A stretch of DNA of 64,000 nt from Gonatopus flavifemur (taxonomy: Eukaryota; Arthropoda; Insecta; Hymenoptera; Dryinidae). How positions within the stretch are numbered: position 1 is the first letter of the stretch; every line of letters begins with the position of its first letter. Where the stretch lies: contig JAFFJZ010000003.1 in the NCBI GenBank assembly GCA_018340375.1, forward strand, positions 25,668,001-25,732,000, written 5' to 3'. Under the pieces are notes generated by a model. The model was not told where the DNA came from. It made no database searches and saw nothing but the letters and a program-made list of their open reading frames with translations. Both the position numbers and the translations under genes were made by a program. Shown in pieces: positions 24,459-36,800 of the stretch.

Positions 24459-24818
24459 TTTTGCGTGCGATGGCCTTAACGATGATAACTCTATTCTTAG
24501 GACCAATGAAACACGATCCTTTGTACGCTACTATTATAGTTTACAGTGAGATCCTTTCGGCATTCAAAGTCTCTCTTTCCGAACTCCACTCTCAATTGTT
24601 CTAATCTTAGAATGATAGAGAACGGACTCAATGTACACTCACACTGTGCTGTAATCGATTGTTATTCGACTTGAACTTTTAATGTGTAGTATTACATTGA
24701 AGAATGCGAATATGAATGATGCGCAATATCAAAGTGATTTATAAAACATAACTTTATAAAGGATTGATGGTTAATGGTTCTCCTTCCACGTTGATTGAAA
24801 TCAAGTGATTGCCGCAAA

Positions 24819-24836
24819 ATGAGGACGGAATTACAG
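24819..24836 (+). CDS. Notum: Notum coding exon 1 (18 nt, signal-peptide start)
   Basis: The sequence encodes MRTELQ and stops at a perfect donor, GTAAGT (24837). The context before the ATG is GCAAA, and an in-frame TGA at 24792 closes the frame upstream. Phase 0 matches the acceptor TTACAG at 59418-59423. Joining gives [20 protein letters not shown], a typical signal peptide with a basic residue before the hydrophobic core. No transcript evidence was available, so this exon is inferred from frame, splice consensus and peptide logic. Confidence 0.6.
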
Positions 24837-27800
24837 GTAAGTGATAAGGACAAAAACTCAACTATTTCCTGTAACAAATTTCTTGTGAAAGTTAATATTC
24901 CCGTATTAATTCGATAAAGTTCTTCAATTTAATATGAGTAATGGAATTTCAGAACTTCTTATTGAAACTAATTCATCAATTCACAAATGTTATTAGAATT
25001 GTGAATTATATTATTGAAATAGATTCTATTGTGTAAATAGTTTCATAATATTTTTATAGAACTTGAAGCAGATTTTTTTTTATAGTGAAGCATTTTTTTA
25101 ATACAATCTTGTTATGATAGTTTCAAAAGAATTCTGTGGAGAAAAACTCGATAAATTGATGAAAAATCTTTTATAAATACAACGCGAGTGATCCGTTGTG
25201 CAGGAATATATCAAAGCCCACCATTTTTCTTGAGAAATACTTTCTTCTGGTGTACAACGCCATAAATCGAATTCGTTCACTCTTATTTATTTGATTTTCA
25301 ATTTCCCTTCATCACTGTCAACTTTGAATTGAAGAAAGCATGTATTTACCGAGAGTACCGAAAGATTAGTTATACACGACACGAAATTTTCAGCTAATTC
25401 TTCAGCAACATGAGCTAAAACTCAGCTGATGAAGCTAAAAATTTGACTGTCCATCTCACAGCTAATTAGTTTCTTCCGTGTATGTTTTTTATTGAACTAA
25501 GGATCGCAGATTACAGCAAGAATAATTTTGAGCCTATTCAAAACTTCACAATATTGTCCTTATATTTTCTGATTAACTGGTTCGGAACAATTATCGGAAC
25601 ACCAACAGAGTTCGTGAAGAATTTTTCAAGAACTAATTTGACTGTATAGAAGTTCAAATGAAGAGATAGATAGTTCTTCAACATTCATAAACGATCGCTA
25701 TGCTATTTGGGATTGTCTTTCTGATTCATCGTTTTTCACTGCGCATATTTTTACAATATCAAGAAGATATGAACGGCGTGCTTCAACCGAATTTTCCTAC
25801 ATTGTTAGAAATGTTTGTGAATTCCATAACCATCCTCGAACATTTGTACATCAAATTTCATAACTTAAACAATCTCATTGAACCAATTGATTCTCATTGA
25901 TTCCGATGCAGCAAACTGATTCAAAACCATTGAGAATCAATTTTTGATGAGTTTGAATCGGTTTTCTGCATCGGAATCAATGAGAATTAATCGGTTCAAT
26001 GAGATTCTTTGAGCAGGGATTGACCTAATTGACATTCAGATGTTCAAATTCAATGTACAAATGTATACGAAAAACACTTCCAAATCTGATACATGGAATC
26101 CAACTCAGATGATTCTAACAGTGTAGTAACATTACAAAAATACTTTATACAACAATTTTTCTTCAGTGATTAAAAAATTTTGTAACAGATAACGAAATAA
26201 TTTGATGAATCTAAGTGAAACAAATTCCCAATAATGCCACATCATCTTTCATAGGGTTAATTTATAATCCTAATTACTTTTTATTGAAATATCGATTTGT
26301 CGGAATCTCTAGGAATCCCGACTAGAAATGATTCACGGCATTCCCTCTAGGTCTTACAAGGGCCTGATGAGACCTCTTCAAGTCTCGCCAAGCCCTGAAA
26401 AAGATCAGGGAATACCATGGATCATTTCTAACTGGGAAAATTACTATACTAAATTACTATTTTGCTCGCACGTACGGGACAGACTTGGCTACATGATATC
26501 ATCTAGTCAGACACTTTCTGAAAATTACTACATTTGATAGTACAATATGGAAGAATTCTTCCATTAGCTACTCTCAAATATAGTACTTTTGAGAAGATGA
26601 CTGACTAAATTATATCATATGAGGAAGTCTGTCCCGTATGTGCCAGCAAAATAGTGATACATAATATAACTTTCCTCTCCGTGTGCAAAAGAAAAGAAAA
26701 TTCATCACGTCAACCGTTCTCGGAGAAAAAAAAACATGCTCCGGTTATATTTTGTAACATAACGCGTCGTAAACATTCTACCATGAACTTCGCTCAGCAT
26801 TTTAAGATGCATAGAATGTAAACATTATGTCTTCATCATGGTATCATCACCTCGGTTTGCCGTGAATAAAAATGCTCTATACGAACCCTGGCGTAGAGAA
26901 ACCCTCAAATTTTATCAATCCACCCATTATTTCCTATCTTTGTTCATCATTTTTTCCGCTTTTTTTTTGTTTTGTAATGGAATTGAAGCCTCTTTCGCGA
27001 AGGGAAACTCCTCGGCAACGTAATGCAAACATTTCTTAGTGTGCATGTCAACATTATAATGACATCATTGAAGCATTTTTCTATATGGTTTGTAAATATA
27101 ATATTTATGTATTTTTTTATGAGAAGTTGAAATATCACTGCAACAGAGTTTTTACTGATAACAAACGACAATTTTATAGGAGAAAAATTTAACCTAGAGA
27201 TTGAATGACCTGCTCACTTTTTCGCTGCTATAGCTGAAATAATTGTCGCTGTAACTGTTTGTTACCTGCCACAGTGAGAAATCGTAGCTGTAACCGCACA
27301 AGTTTTGTGATAGTCCAATGATCAGGTTGAGAAATTTCTGCTGTGGCAGCTACATTCCTTGTTATTACACTCACAAAAAAGTTTTCTTCTGACAAAAACA
27401 AACACAGCTTTGCCTTAATGAAGGAAATTTCTCCTTGTCGACGGGACGAAACTACGTTCTGTTACTGTCAGAAGGAAACTTCTCTGTGAGTGCACGGAAA
27501 AATAGGAAAGCTGTGGCAGCTACTCACTTTTTTAGCACCCTTTGTTCACCACTGTAGCTAAAATAATTGCAGCTGTAGCTATTTTTTAGCTACCGGAAGA
27601 GGAAATCGTAGCTGTAACTACATACGTTTTGTGGTTGATACAAGCAGAAAAATATATTTCGAAAAGTCCCGTAATTTATTGAGGATCAGCGCCAGTCTGT
27701 TACGAATAAAATTATTGACCTGAATATAGCGTCGAAAGTACCACAATTTCTTGTAGAAATACATCTAATTATGGTACCTTTAGAAGTAAATTTAGGTAAA

Positions 27801-30800
27801 TAACTTCATCCGTCACAGACTGGCGCTGATCCTCAATAAATTATAGGACTTTCCAGCACATTCGTTTTCTCCGTGTATTTGGATAGCTAAATAATGTAGC
27901 TGTTGAATTCGCGCTGCGACAGCTACATTTCTTGCTACTACTGCTAAGTGAGTAGCTTTGACAGCTAAAAAAATAGCTCCCGTAGCTAATTGTTAGCTAT
28001 CCTTATAATAGCAAATCATTTTTTTCGTGTGTACTCCTAAGTTATTAATTTTAGCAGCTAAAAAATATCCAATTTGTAGCTATCCAAATAATAGCAAATT
28101 CTGTGTTTTCTCTCTAAAGTGATGAATTCAATCAAAAGTTTATCAAGACGTCATCAAAAAGGTTTTTCGAATTTTCCCAAGATATCTGCAAGCCGTGTTT
28201 GAGAATTCTTGTTACCACCAATTAACCCAACTTAATTGAAATGAATCCGGATTTCGCGTAGGAAATTTCCCATTAATTCAATTCTCATTCAACATCACCG
28301 TCTCAGGGCGAATGAACTTTGGCTCTACTTTGGCCCATATAGCCCGGATGGGGCCCATACTAGACCAGTATAAGCCCAATTGTAAATCCCTTATTTCAAG
28401 GGAATACTGGTATGGGGAAATTCCAATTCTTTCGTTAGAATTGAGTTTTCTGATAAATATAACAAAATTTTTGTTTCTGTACTGAAAACTTCTAGTATTT
28501 TCCAATTCCTAACTCTACGAATTCAAAACTCCCAGTCCATCCCATACAATTTTCTATAAAGTTTTTGCAAAGTAGGGGTTCGACACATTCCAGTATTTAT
28601 GTGTCAATTACCTTAATGAAACGACAACGTGGATTGACAAAATTAGCTGTTAGAGTGTAAAAAAACTGTGTAATTTAATTTTAACATACAGAAGAAAATC
28701 AAAGCTTGCGCGAATACAAATCAGTGATATGCAGATACAAATTCAGTTCTGTGTGGTATACAAATTAATCAAGCGTGTACAGGAATGAGTGACTACCATC
28801 ACAGCACAAGTTGCAGTACAACTGTTGCTTCAGTTTTGCTACACCAGTTTGTGTTTTGATGTTGGGGGATTGTTTGATCTCACTTTTCATAGCATCATGA
28901 CAAAAACTTTCAAGTTTGCTGCGCGTTGCTGCGCATTTGGCGACGCAACCTCCCAGCAACTTTGCTAAAACACTTCCTCCGTGTTGTTAGGAAATTGTTG
29001 CGAATTTTTCTAGGACTTTGCTGTCTGGGTAATCGTTTCTGTTATAAAAACTGTGTTAAATCTCATTAATGAATTAGGTTCAATACGAGCTTCGCAATGT
29101 AACCAGTGACACTTATTCAAACCCTTCAAAAACCGATTGAAATAATAAGGTTCAATGGGACCTGGTGATTAAGAATAGGTTTAAATGGTCATTTACCGTT
29201 GCAAAGTTTGAACCAACTTCCATTATTCAATAAGCTTCAATAGACTCTTTTCGCCAAGATGGTTTTTGATTTGCAAATTATGTATAAAATAACGAACTGT
29301 AAAAACACATCAGTTCTGTTTCACGTACAACCCCAACCCTTTAATTCAGTTCACATCATGTATGAAATTGTATGAGAAAAAATTCTAGCTTCTTTGGACT
29401 GAGAAAACTCATCCAACTAACAATTTTCATCAAACAGAAACATGAGCAAATCTAAGAACATTGAAGAAAGAGATTTTAAAGTGAGAAATGAATATATTTA
29501 TCGAAGAATCAATGTAATTCCCTAATCAACATTTCATGATTTCTATACGACGATGAAATAGAATAGATTGCTGATGAAATAGAAGCAGAGCGCTTGGTGG
29601 AACGCAGCAGTTAAATCAGCAGCCAAATGACAAACAATTAGGTAAAATAACTGGAACACAACTGGCAAACGATTCTGTGATATTCTTCATTGAAATTTCT
29701 CTCATCAATTCCAAAGGATACTCTCTTGAGTATATAAAAAAAAATTTATTATAATCTTGGTGAAAGTATGTTTAAAACAATGGAAGAGAAAAGTTCGGTA
29801 CAAAGCCGATGGAGTATTTGTTCCACAGAATCATGAGAACAAAATTCTTTCGTAAATGCTGAACTCTTCCGTACCCTGTGAAAAATGTTTTAATTGAATT
29901 TTGGATTTAAAAATGCAAGGATGAATTGTTTCAATTCACTTCATATTCTAAACAATTATATGTATTGTTAGGAAAACAGTGGCAATCGTGTAGCGAATTC
30001 ATTCTAAATGAAGAAGAGTTTGATAATTGTTTACGTTATAAAAAAAGGGTGTTTATATGAAGTCATTATTCAAAGAGATAGGGAAGTCATACTTCTAAGA
30101 AGATCCCATTTAAGTATTTTCTTGCTATATATCGTAGGCATTTCAAATTCTTTCAAGATATTTCTGAACATTAAAGCAAATCTACGATCAAAGCTTCTGA
30201 AGGAAGAACATGTAATCTAACAGTTAACATTAAAACGTAAATTAGTAAAACGGAAGTTTTGCTATCTTAATATTAATACACGCGAAACTTGTACCGTGCA
30301 ATCAGGTTCACGTAATCCATCATCCCTACGAATTAACTTTGAAAGAATGATTCATACAACATTTCATAAGATTTTATCCAAAACTCTTCTAGTTACTTTG
30401 AGCGAGAGCTCGTTTGCCAGTCGTTGGAGGAGCTTCGTGGCGTGCATCGTGTATGGTGTTTTTTATTTTCCTTTTGCGGTATGCCATTCGTCATGTGGAT
30501 TCATAAATACATATGTATATCCACATAGGGTATATAGGTATGCGCTGTAAGACGAGTAGCGTCATACCAAGGCAACCGAATCCTCTTTTAACGCTCTTTG
30601 ATCATGTCGAGTTTCTGCTTTCAAGATTCCTTGTCTCTCTTTCTCTTTCATCTTTAGCTTCTTCTTTCCTCCGCCTCCTCGAAGCCAACCCCCTGGCAGC
30701 TCGCCCTTTCTTGCCTTGCCATGCCTTGCCCTGCCTCCTTTACCGTATACTTGCCGTGCGGGCTTTAACTTTTAAGTACGATTTAACGAATGCCTTTGAA

Positions 30801-33800
30801 CCGCGCTCGCGCGCCCGCTGACTTCCACAAAATTCCCTCTGTGGGCGTCTAAGGGGTTATTTGACCTTTACGTTCACTCGATCATCATATCTTTAAACTT
30901 CTCTCTTACCTTTGTACACGTTTATGTATTTATGTACACTCTCTTTCATCAATTCCCTTTGTACCTATTGTACTAATTTTGTTACGTCGCCCGAAAGACA
31001 TTACGATGTTTTATTGCAAGTTCCTTTCAGATTTTCCGCAAAGTGAGGCTCTCGCGGTCTGTGAAAGTTCGTAACGAAAATTTCCTGGCTCGAATCTCGT
31101 TGCAAAGATCACACGATAAATCTGTTTGTATATTTCAAACAGATTTGTTTTAAAGCTTTTATAATGATTCAAGTTTCCGTTGAAACATTTTCATTGCAAG
31201 GATTTGTATTTCATATCTGGAATCGAATCTTTGATCATTTTTCTTGTAGATCGTTGTTGAAGGAATCGAATTGCTTGAAGATTATAACTGTTAAGCATTT
31301 TTGATGTATAAAACAATCCCGTTGCCGTTTACAGAGAAATTTTCAACGCTTTTATGGCGTTCCAAAGTCCTACGAACAATATAATATAGATTTATTGAGG
31401 TTGCCCATCCCCACCTCTCATCGTTCAGAGAATTTCAAGAATTCGCATTCTTCCTGTTATGATCAAACTTACAACGGTAGAAAACATGCTGCTGATTCAT
31501 TTTTCTTCAACTTTCAACGTAATCCTTTGTGCCGAGAGTGATGCAATCTTTAGTAAAACGACCCGTTTAATAAAGCGACAGCAATAATCGTAAGGATATC
31601 CTCTCCACGGCGCAATCTCTTCTCTAAGAGTGGCAATGAGTTGCTGCAGCCGGCAGCATCAACAGCAGTAACACGCGATATGTTTGGTCTCGTGTAACTA
31701 TACCCCTCTTGGCGTCGGTCTCTCGGTTCTCTTAATGAGAATGAATTGATTTCGAGGAGCAAGTGCATGGCAGGCAAACAGTCAAGCAAGCAGGCAGGCA
31801 AGCCAAGCAGGCGGCACGTCAGCGTAACAGAGAGCAACAAGTATTTTGCCTCAGAGAACAGAGAGAGGGGTCCGAGATTACAGTTTAAGCCTGTTTACGT
31901 CGGGATTTCGTCTGTGATCTCTCACGCGCTCCACGCATAGCCTGCATCAATTCGAACTCCCCTCTAACTGCTGTCTCTTTTTCTTTTCCTTCCCATTCTC
32001 TTTTTCCACTTCTTCTTTTCTTCTCCTTCTTCTTCCTCTCATCAGATCTTCTTTCTCGCTGTTTCAACTGCCCTCTTTCCGCTCTGTAAACTTTTCCAAA
32101 AGAATCTTCCCTCGTATTACGATTATCATCTACCAATGGAACAATGAATATTATATATTCGATGCGTTATCTAAATAAATGAGAATAACCAATCTCAGGA
32201 GCGAAATATCATTCTTTCATACAAGTTTGAGTCTTTGATCATTTGAATTGAATTCAGTTACGATTTACAAGACCAATTTAAACTTTTGGTTGCTTTATGG
32301 CGAATAGACTTATATTTGATCCCTCAAAGCTTCAACCCTGAGCTGTTACGAGTCGAAGAATCTTACGGAGTTGAACAAATCCGATTTAAAACGAGCATTT
32401 TGTCCATTTAAAGGGCGATGACATGATTCACTTCTGATGTGTTTTATTCCGGGTAATGAAAAATCTTCAGGAATCCTTGTGGGCCGGGAAAAAGTCGATG
32501 GTAAGTCATGAATTGCGAAAATGTGTCTGTTATTTCTGGAAGTTTCTATTTTTCGAAAAACACTCAGGTGACTGAGGTGACGCTTCTCAAATTGACATAA
32601 AATGCAGTCAAAACAACAAGCTTATAGAAACTTTGCGGTTCATGTTGAACAACGTGCTTATCAAAGCTGAAGGTCGCAGATTGCGACTTGGGAGAGAAAA
32701 ATTTATAGAACAAGAAGAATCAGTGTGGAGATTGTGTATAAGCGGATCAACCGCTCGGTTGAACTGTACGGGTCAACTGTCCCACTAAAAAGGACATACC
32801 ATTTCTTGAATTTGGTGCCACGAAATAAGGCTCTTCACAAGGATATAGCTAGGCAAAAGATTTCTGAAGTTTAAATCTTCCGTCTCAAAATAAAAATAAA
32901 AGCTCAGCCAAAAAACTCAAGAATTTTGTGTTTTTACAAATTATTTTCTTCTCCAAATCTCAGTTCTAGTAACCTCTTTCAACCTTTTCGAGGGTTAAAA
33001 TGGGACTAGGAATTCAAGATTTCACGTTTCACTCGGACCACTAATTCCCATCAATTCATAACTTTTTCTACATTAGTTGTGTTGAAATTCGGTCTGGAAG
33101 TTTTTGTTTGTTCTTGCGAACAATAACTCTTCTCAAAATTTGATCTGAGATGTACTCGAGGTGGGCCTTCAATAAACCGAATTTATTCATTCTTCTCATT
33201 TTACCGAAAATTCATGTTCCAAACGCTGATAGACCGAAGGATTATTATGCCAAATGTATTTTATTGAATTCAAACTGCAATTCCTTGTGGATTCTACAAG
33301 AATGAGGAACCTGATGAGACTCGGTGCGTTTGAAACTGGCAGCCGTAAAGCTAGGAGCCGATTGTTTCAACTTTTGACACAACAATTTGATTAAGGATTT
33401 GAGCATCCGAAAAGTTTAGTGGAACGCTGCTCAATCGATTTTTGGTATAAAAAAGGCTTCGACAACGTTTCATCAAGAATTACAACAATCGGTTGCTAGC
33501 TTCATTTGAAATTCCAACTGTTCATCCGGATTTTTCTACGGTACAAATTTTCGGAGAAATTGTAGCGGTTCCAACTCCAAGGGAAGCTTGAACCGCCACA
33601 AAACAATGAAACGTATTATTCGGAAGCTCTCAAGCAAAGATCTCTCCTATTTCCAAAAATATCTTCACGTGAGAATTATTTGCTACACGGAAAAAAATGA
33701 TTAGCTATTATTTGGATAGCTAAGAATTAGCTACGGGAGCTATTTTTAGCTACCACAGTTACTCATTTAGCGGTAGTAGCAAGAAATTCAGCTACCGCAA

Positions 33801-36800
33801 CGAAAATTAAACAGTCAAATCATTTGGTTGTTCAAATATTAACTACGAAACCCATCCAGTTACAGCTACGATTTTCTACTGCAATAGTCCAAAAATAGCT
33901 ATAGCTATTGCTTTCTTTTTCGTGTATGGAATTGTTGTCTGTTACATTTCGGATTTTTCTGCTATACAAATTTCCGGATAAGTTGTGGCGATTCCATCTT
34001 CAAGGGCAGCTGGAACCGCCACCAGAGAATAAGATCCCTAGCAGAAATACTCTAGGTATTCGCAAGATATGTGATGTTGAATTAGAGAAAAACTAGACAA
34101 CTTGCAAAGTCCTTGTGAGGCACTTGAAAGTCGTTTAGTTTTCCTCTATAGTTTAGCGTTACATTCCTCGTCGATGCCTATACCATTTCTAATAGGGGTG
34201 TGCTGTCCGGAAGGTAAGCGATGGGAGAATTCGTACGGCAGACAAATCCCTCATGTCGTGGCAACTTGGCAGATAAACAGTAACTAATTCCCACGTAAAG
34301 AATTCCTTGGGAACAGATTCCATTCTATTTCCTGGACATGAAAACAGCATCTAATCTGGGAACCCTTGAAGCAGCAGAATCATGCATACTCCAGACCGCG
34401 AGCAGTTGAGTGGTAGCTAGTTCTCCCGTTGAGAGCTTCCGAATAGCACATCTCATTCTGTCGTTGTGGTTCTAGCTTCCCTTAAAGTTTGGCCTTTCGT
34501 AATCGTGCCTTGCTTCCTATACTTTGAATACAATTTTTGCCATTGATTCTCAAACAGATTGGGAATCCAATTGTCAAAATCGAGTAGACATAATGCAATT
34601 TTTATGTAACATTCCTCTGCCACTTGGGTACCAACTGTTCTTCAACAGTTTTTTTTCTCAGAGTCGGATCAAGCTTATGAAAGTTCAGTAAAAATTATCC
34701 AGAGAATGATATTTCTTTTTATAAGTTAATCGTATGTAAATCGAATGTTCTTTCCATGTTACCTTCCAAGTCAATTATCAGAAACAATGTTACTAACGAA
34801 ATACTAACGAAAATAATAACGATAATGATGATTAATTTATCTTTAAATGTTTTCACGATAATCGTTTCTGTGAAAACGTTTTTCTGGAGAATTTTTATGA
34901 CAATCCGGCGAACATTGTAGGGTAGCAAATTACATTGAGTCAAGGTTTCATCCGAAGAGAGAGGAGAACAAAAATGTAACGACCGTTGCATGGTAAGGCG
35001 CGAACGACACCTCGTTAAGCGATTAAAGCAATCAACGCATGACCACGCTTTCTTTCGTCGTTCTCCCGACAAGTCCTTTACTTCCGTCACCGGTGCAATC
35101 AACGTCTTCGCTGCGACTTACGTGCTTCAAGTATTCCGTGTTGACTTGTTTTTTTTTCTCTCTTTTAATAAACACTTTGATGACATTTGTTTCTTTCCTC
35201 GGTAGCCTCAACAGGCCGTGTATTCTTCATTATTCTAAAATCACATAATCGATTCCACGAATTTTCTTGTCATAACGAATTTCTATTCACTTTCCCATCG
35301 AATACTTCACCCCCTCGAAGTCACTAAAAAGGATCTATATATTATATATCAAATAACAACAGAACGATGAGAAAAATGTTTCTTTCGGTGTAAAAAGTTG
35401 ATATAATGTATCAAAATCAGCCATAAAACTCAGAATGGAAATAATTCATTGCTCAGATTTATCACGATAGAAGTAGAGCACACGAAAATGTGTGATAGAG
35501 TGAAACGAAACTTCTCTCTATATCAAATTTTACACCGAGCATTATATTACCGTGAACACAAAAACGATCATACAATTCCACATAATGATTATGGTTTACA
35601 TTCAAAATCACATCTTTGAATACGCAAACGATATATATTCAAAGATGGAGCGAAAATAGGATCGTAAATCGCACAGGTGTGAATAACGATGCGAAAGATA
35701 TATTTCGTATGTATTCACGCTTACCGCGCAGGGAAACCTTTATCAAGAAATTCTCTCTTCCATCACCTCCCTTATCCAAGATACCAGAATGGAAGCATAA
35801 TAAGGAGCTAACGTATGGGCAATAATGGAAATTCTATTCTATAATATTGTTTCGAATTGTGGAAAAATTACGACTTCTAAAATTTTCACTCCATCAAACA
35901 CGGATAAAAAAAACATCAGAAAACCAGGTATTCATTTCAAAAACTTTTAATGCTTCTCTATCCTACCTGATAAAGCAAGAAGTACGGTATACAATCACAA
36001 ACTATTCGTGAGTTGTAGTAGAACTTGAGAGATTTCTAACTTTGTATATTAGAGTGCTTTCAGGGGATACTCACACCTACTACTAGTAATTTTGCAATAG
36101 ATATTCTAAACAAGTATTTGTACTATATTTCCATTGCAGTTATTCTAGAAACGTGTGACCAATCAATTCAGTTATGACAGAGATCTTTCAAATTGTTTAT
36201 GTTATGAATGCTTCACAGTGAAAAGTCAAACTTACTTTCAGTCTGATCATTAGCTGATTTTAAGATGCAGCCAAAGCTAACTCTATCCAACTGAAAGTAA
36301 GCATCGAAAAAAACGTCGACGCGATAGAAAAGTAAGATGCAGCCACATTCAGCCCGATTTTTTACTGTGTATGAGAAAGCCAAAACTTCTTTGATGGTTT
36401 TTGGATTGATTTTAAGTTGATATACGTTTAATGAAGGTTCATTAAACCTTTCAATGTCTGCTTCTCGATCTACCCTGGTAAAATTCGAACGTGCTTGAAA
36501 CACGTGCAATAAATTGATAGGGGCGTTTTGTGAAGAGTTTTGGCCGCTAAATGACTCTATAGTCGGAATTCTACAAGCGTGCTATCACTTTTCATTGAAC
36601 GTCCAACGTACCCTTTTCACCGGTCACTATTCTACGACTCTTTAGTAACTGTTTGTTTTAAATGACTGAAAATTATATTCTTTTGAGGTTATTTTATACT
36701 TTTCATACCAGTTGTTTAGCTAAAGAGTGTCATTCATATTCAAGGTACAATTAAGGATATACCAATTCCTAAACAATCATTCTGCTGAATTGGAATTAAT

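Larger units (their letters stand above)
27216..28033. repeat. AGCTA-word MITE cluster, two or more copies
   Basis: The segments at about 27218-27323 and 27525-27637 are direct copies (CTCACTTTTT, AATAATTG(C/T)(A/C)GCTGTA, GAAATCGTAGCTGTAAC, GTTTTGTG). The right part (27870-28031) is the reverse of the left part of the 33686-33924 element and ends ...TTTTTTTCGTGTGTA. The words AGCTA, AGCTG and TAGCAA dominate. Two palindromes with different sequence lie inside the cluster (27368-27492 and 27661-27855). Confidence 0.78.

Noticed and set aside
31885..32136. 83-codon Glu/Lys/Arg-rich minus frame as a coiled-coil gene
   Set aside because: It is the purine-rich complement of a CT-rich tract and lacks any other support.
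34719..35102. 127-codon minus frame with a hydrophobic segment resembling a membrane protein
   Set aside because: The hydrophobic part comes from AT-rich ATT/ATC codons; overlapping + frames are equally long.
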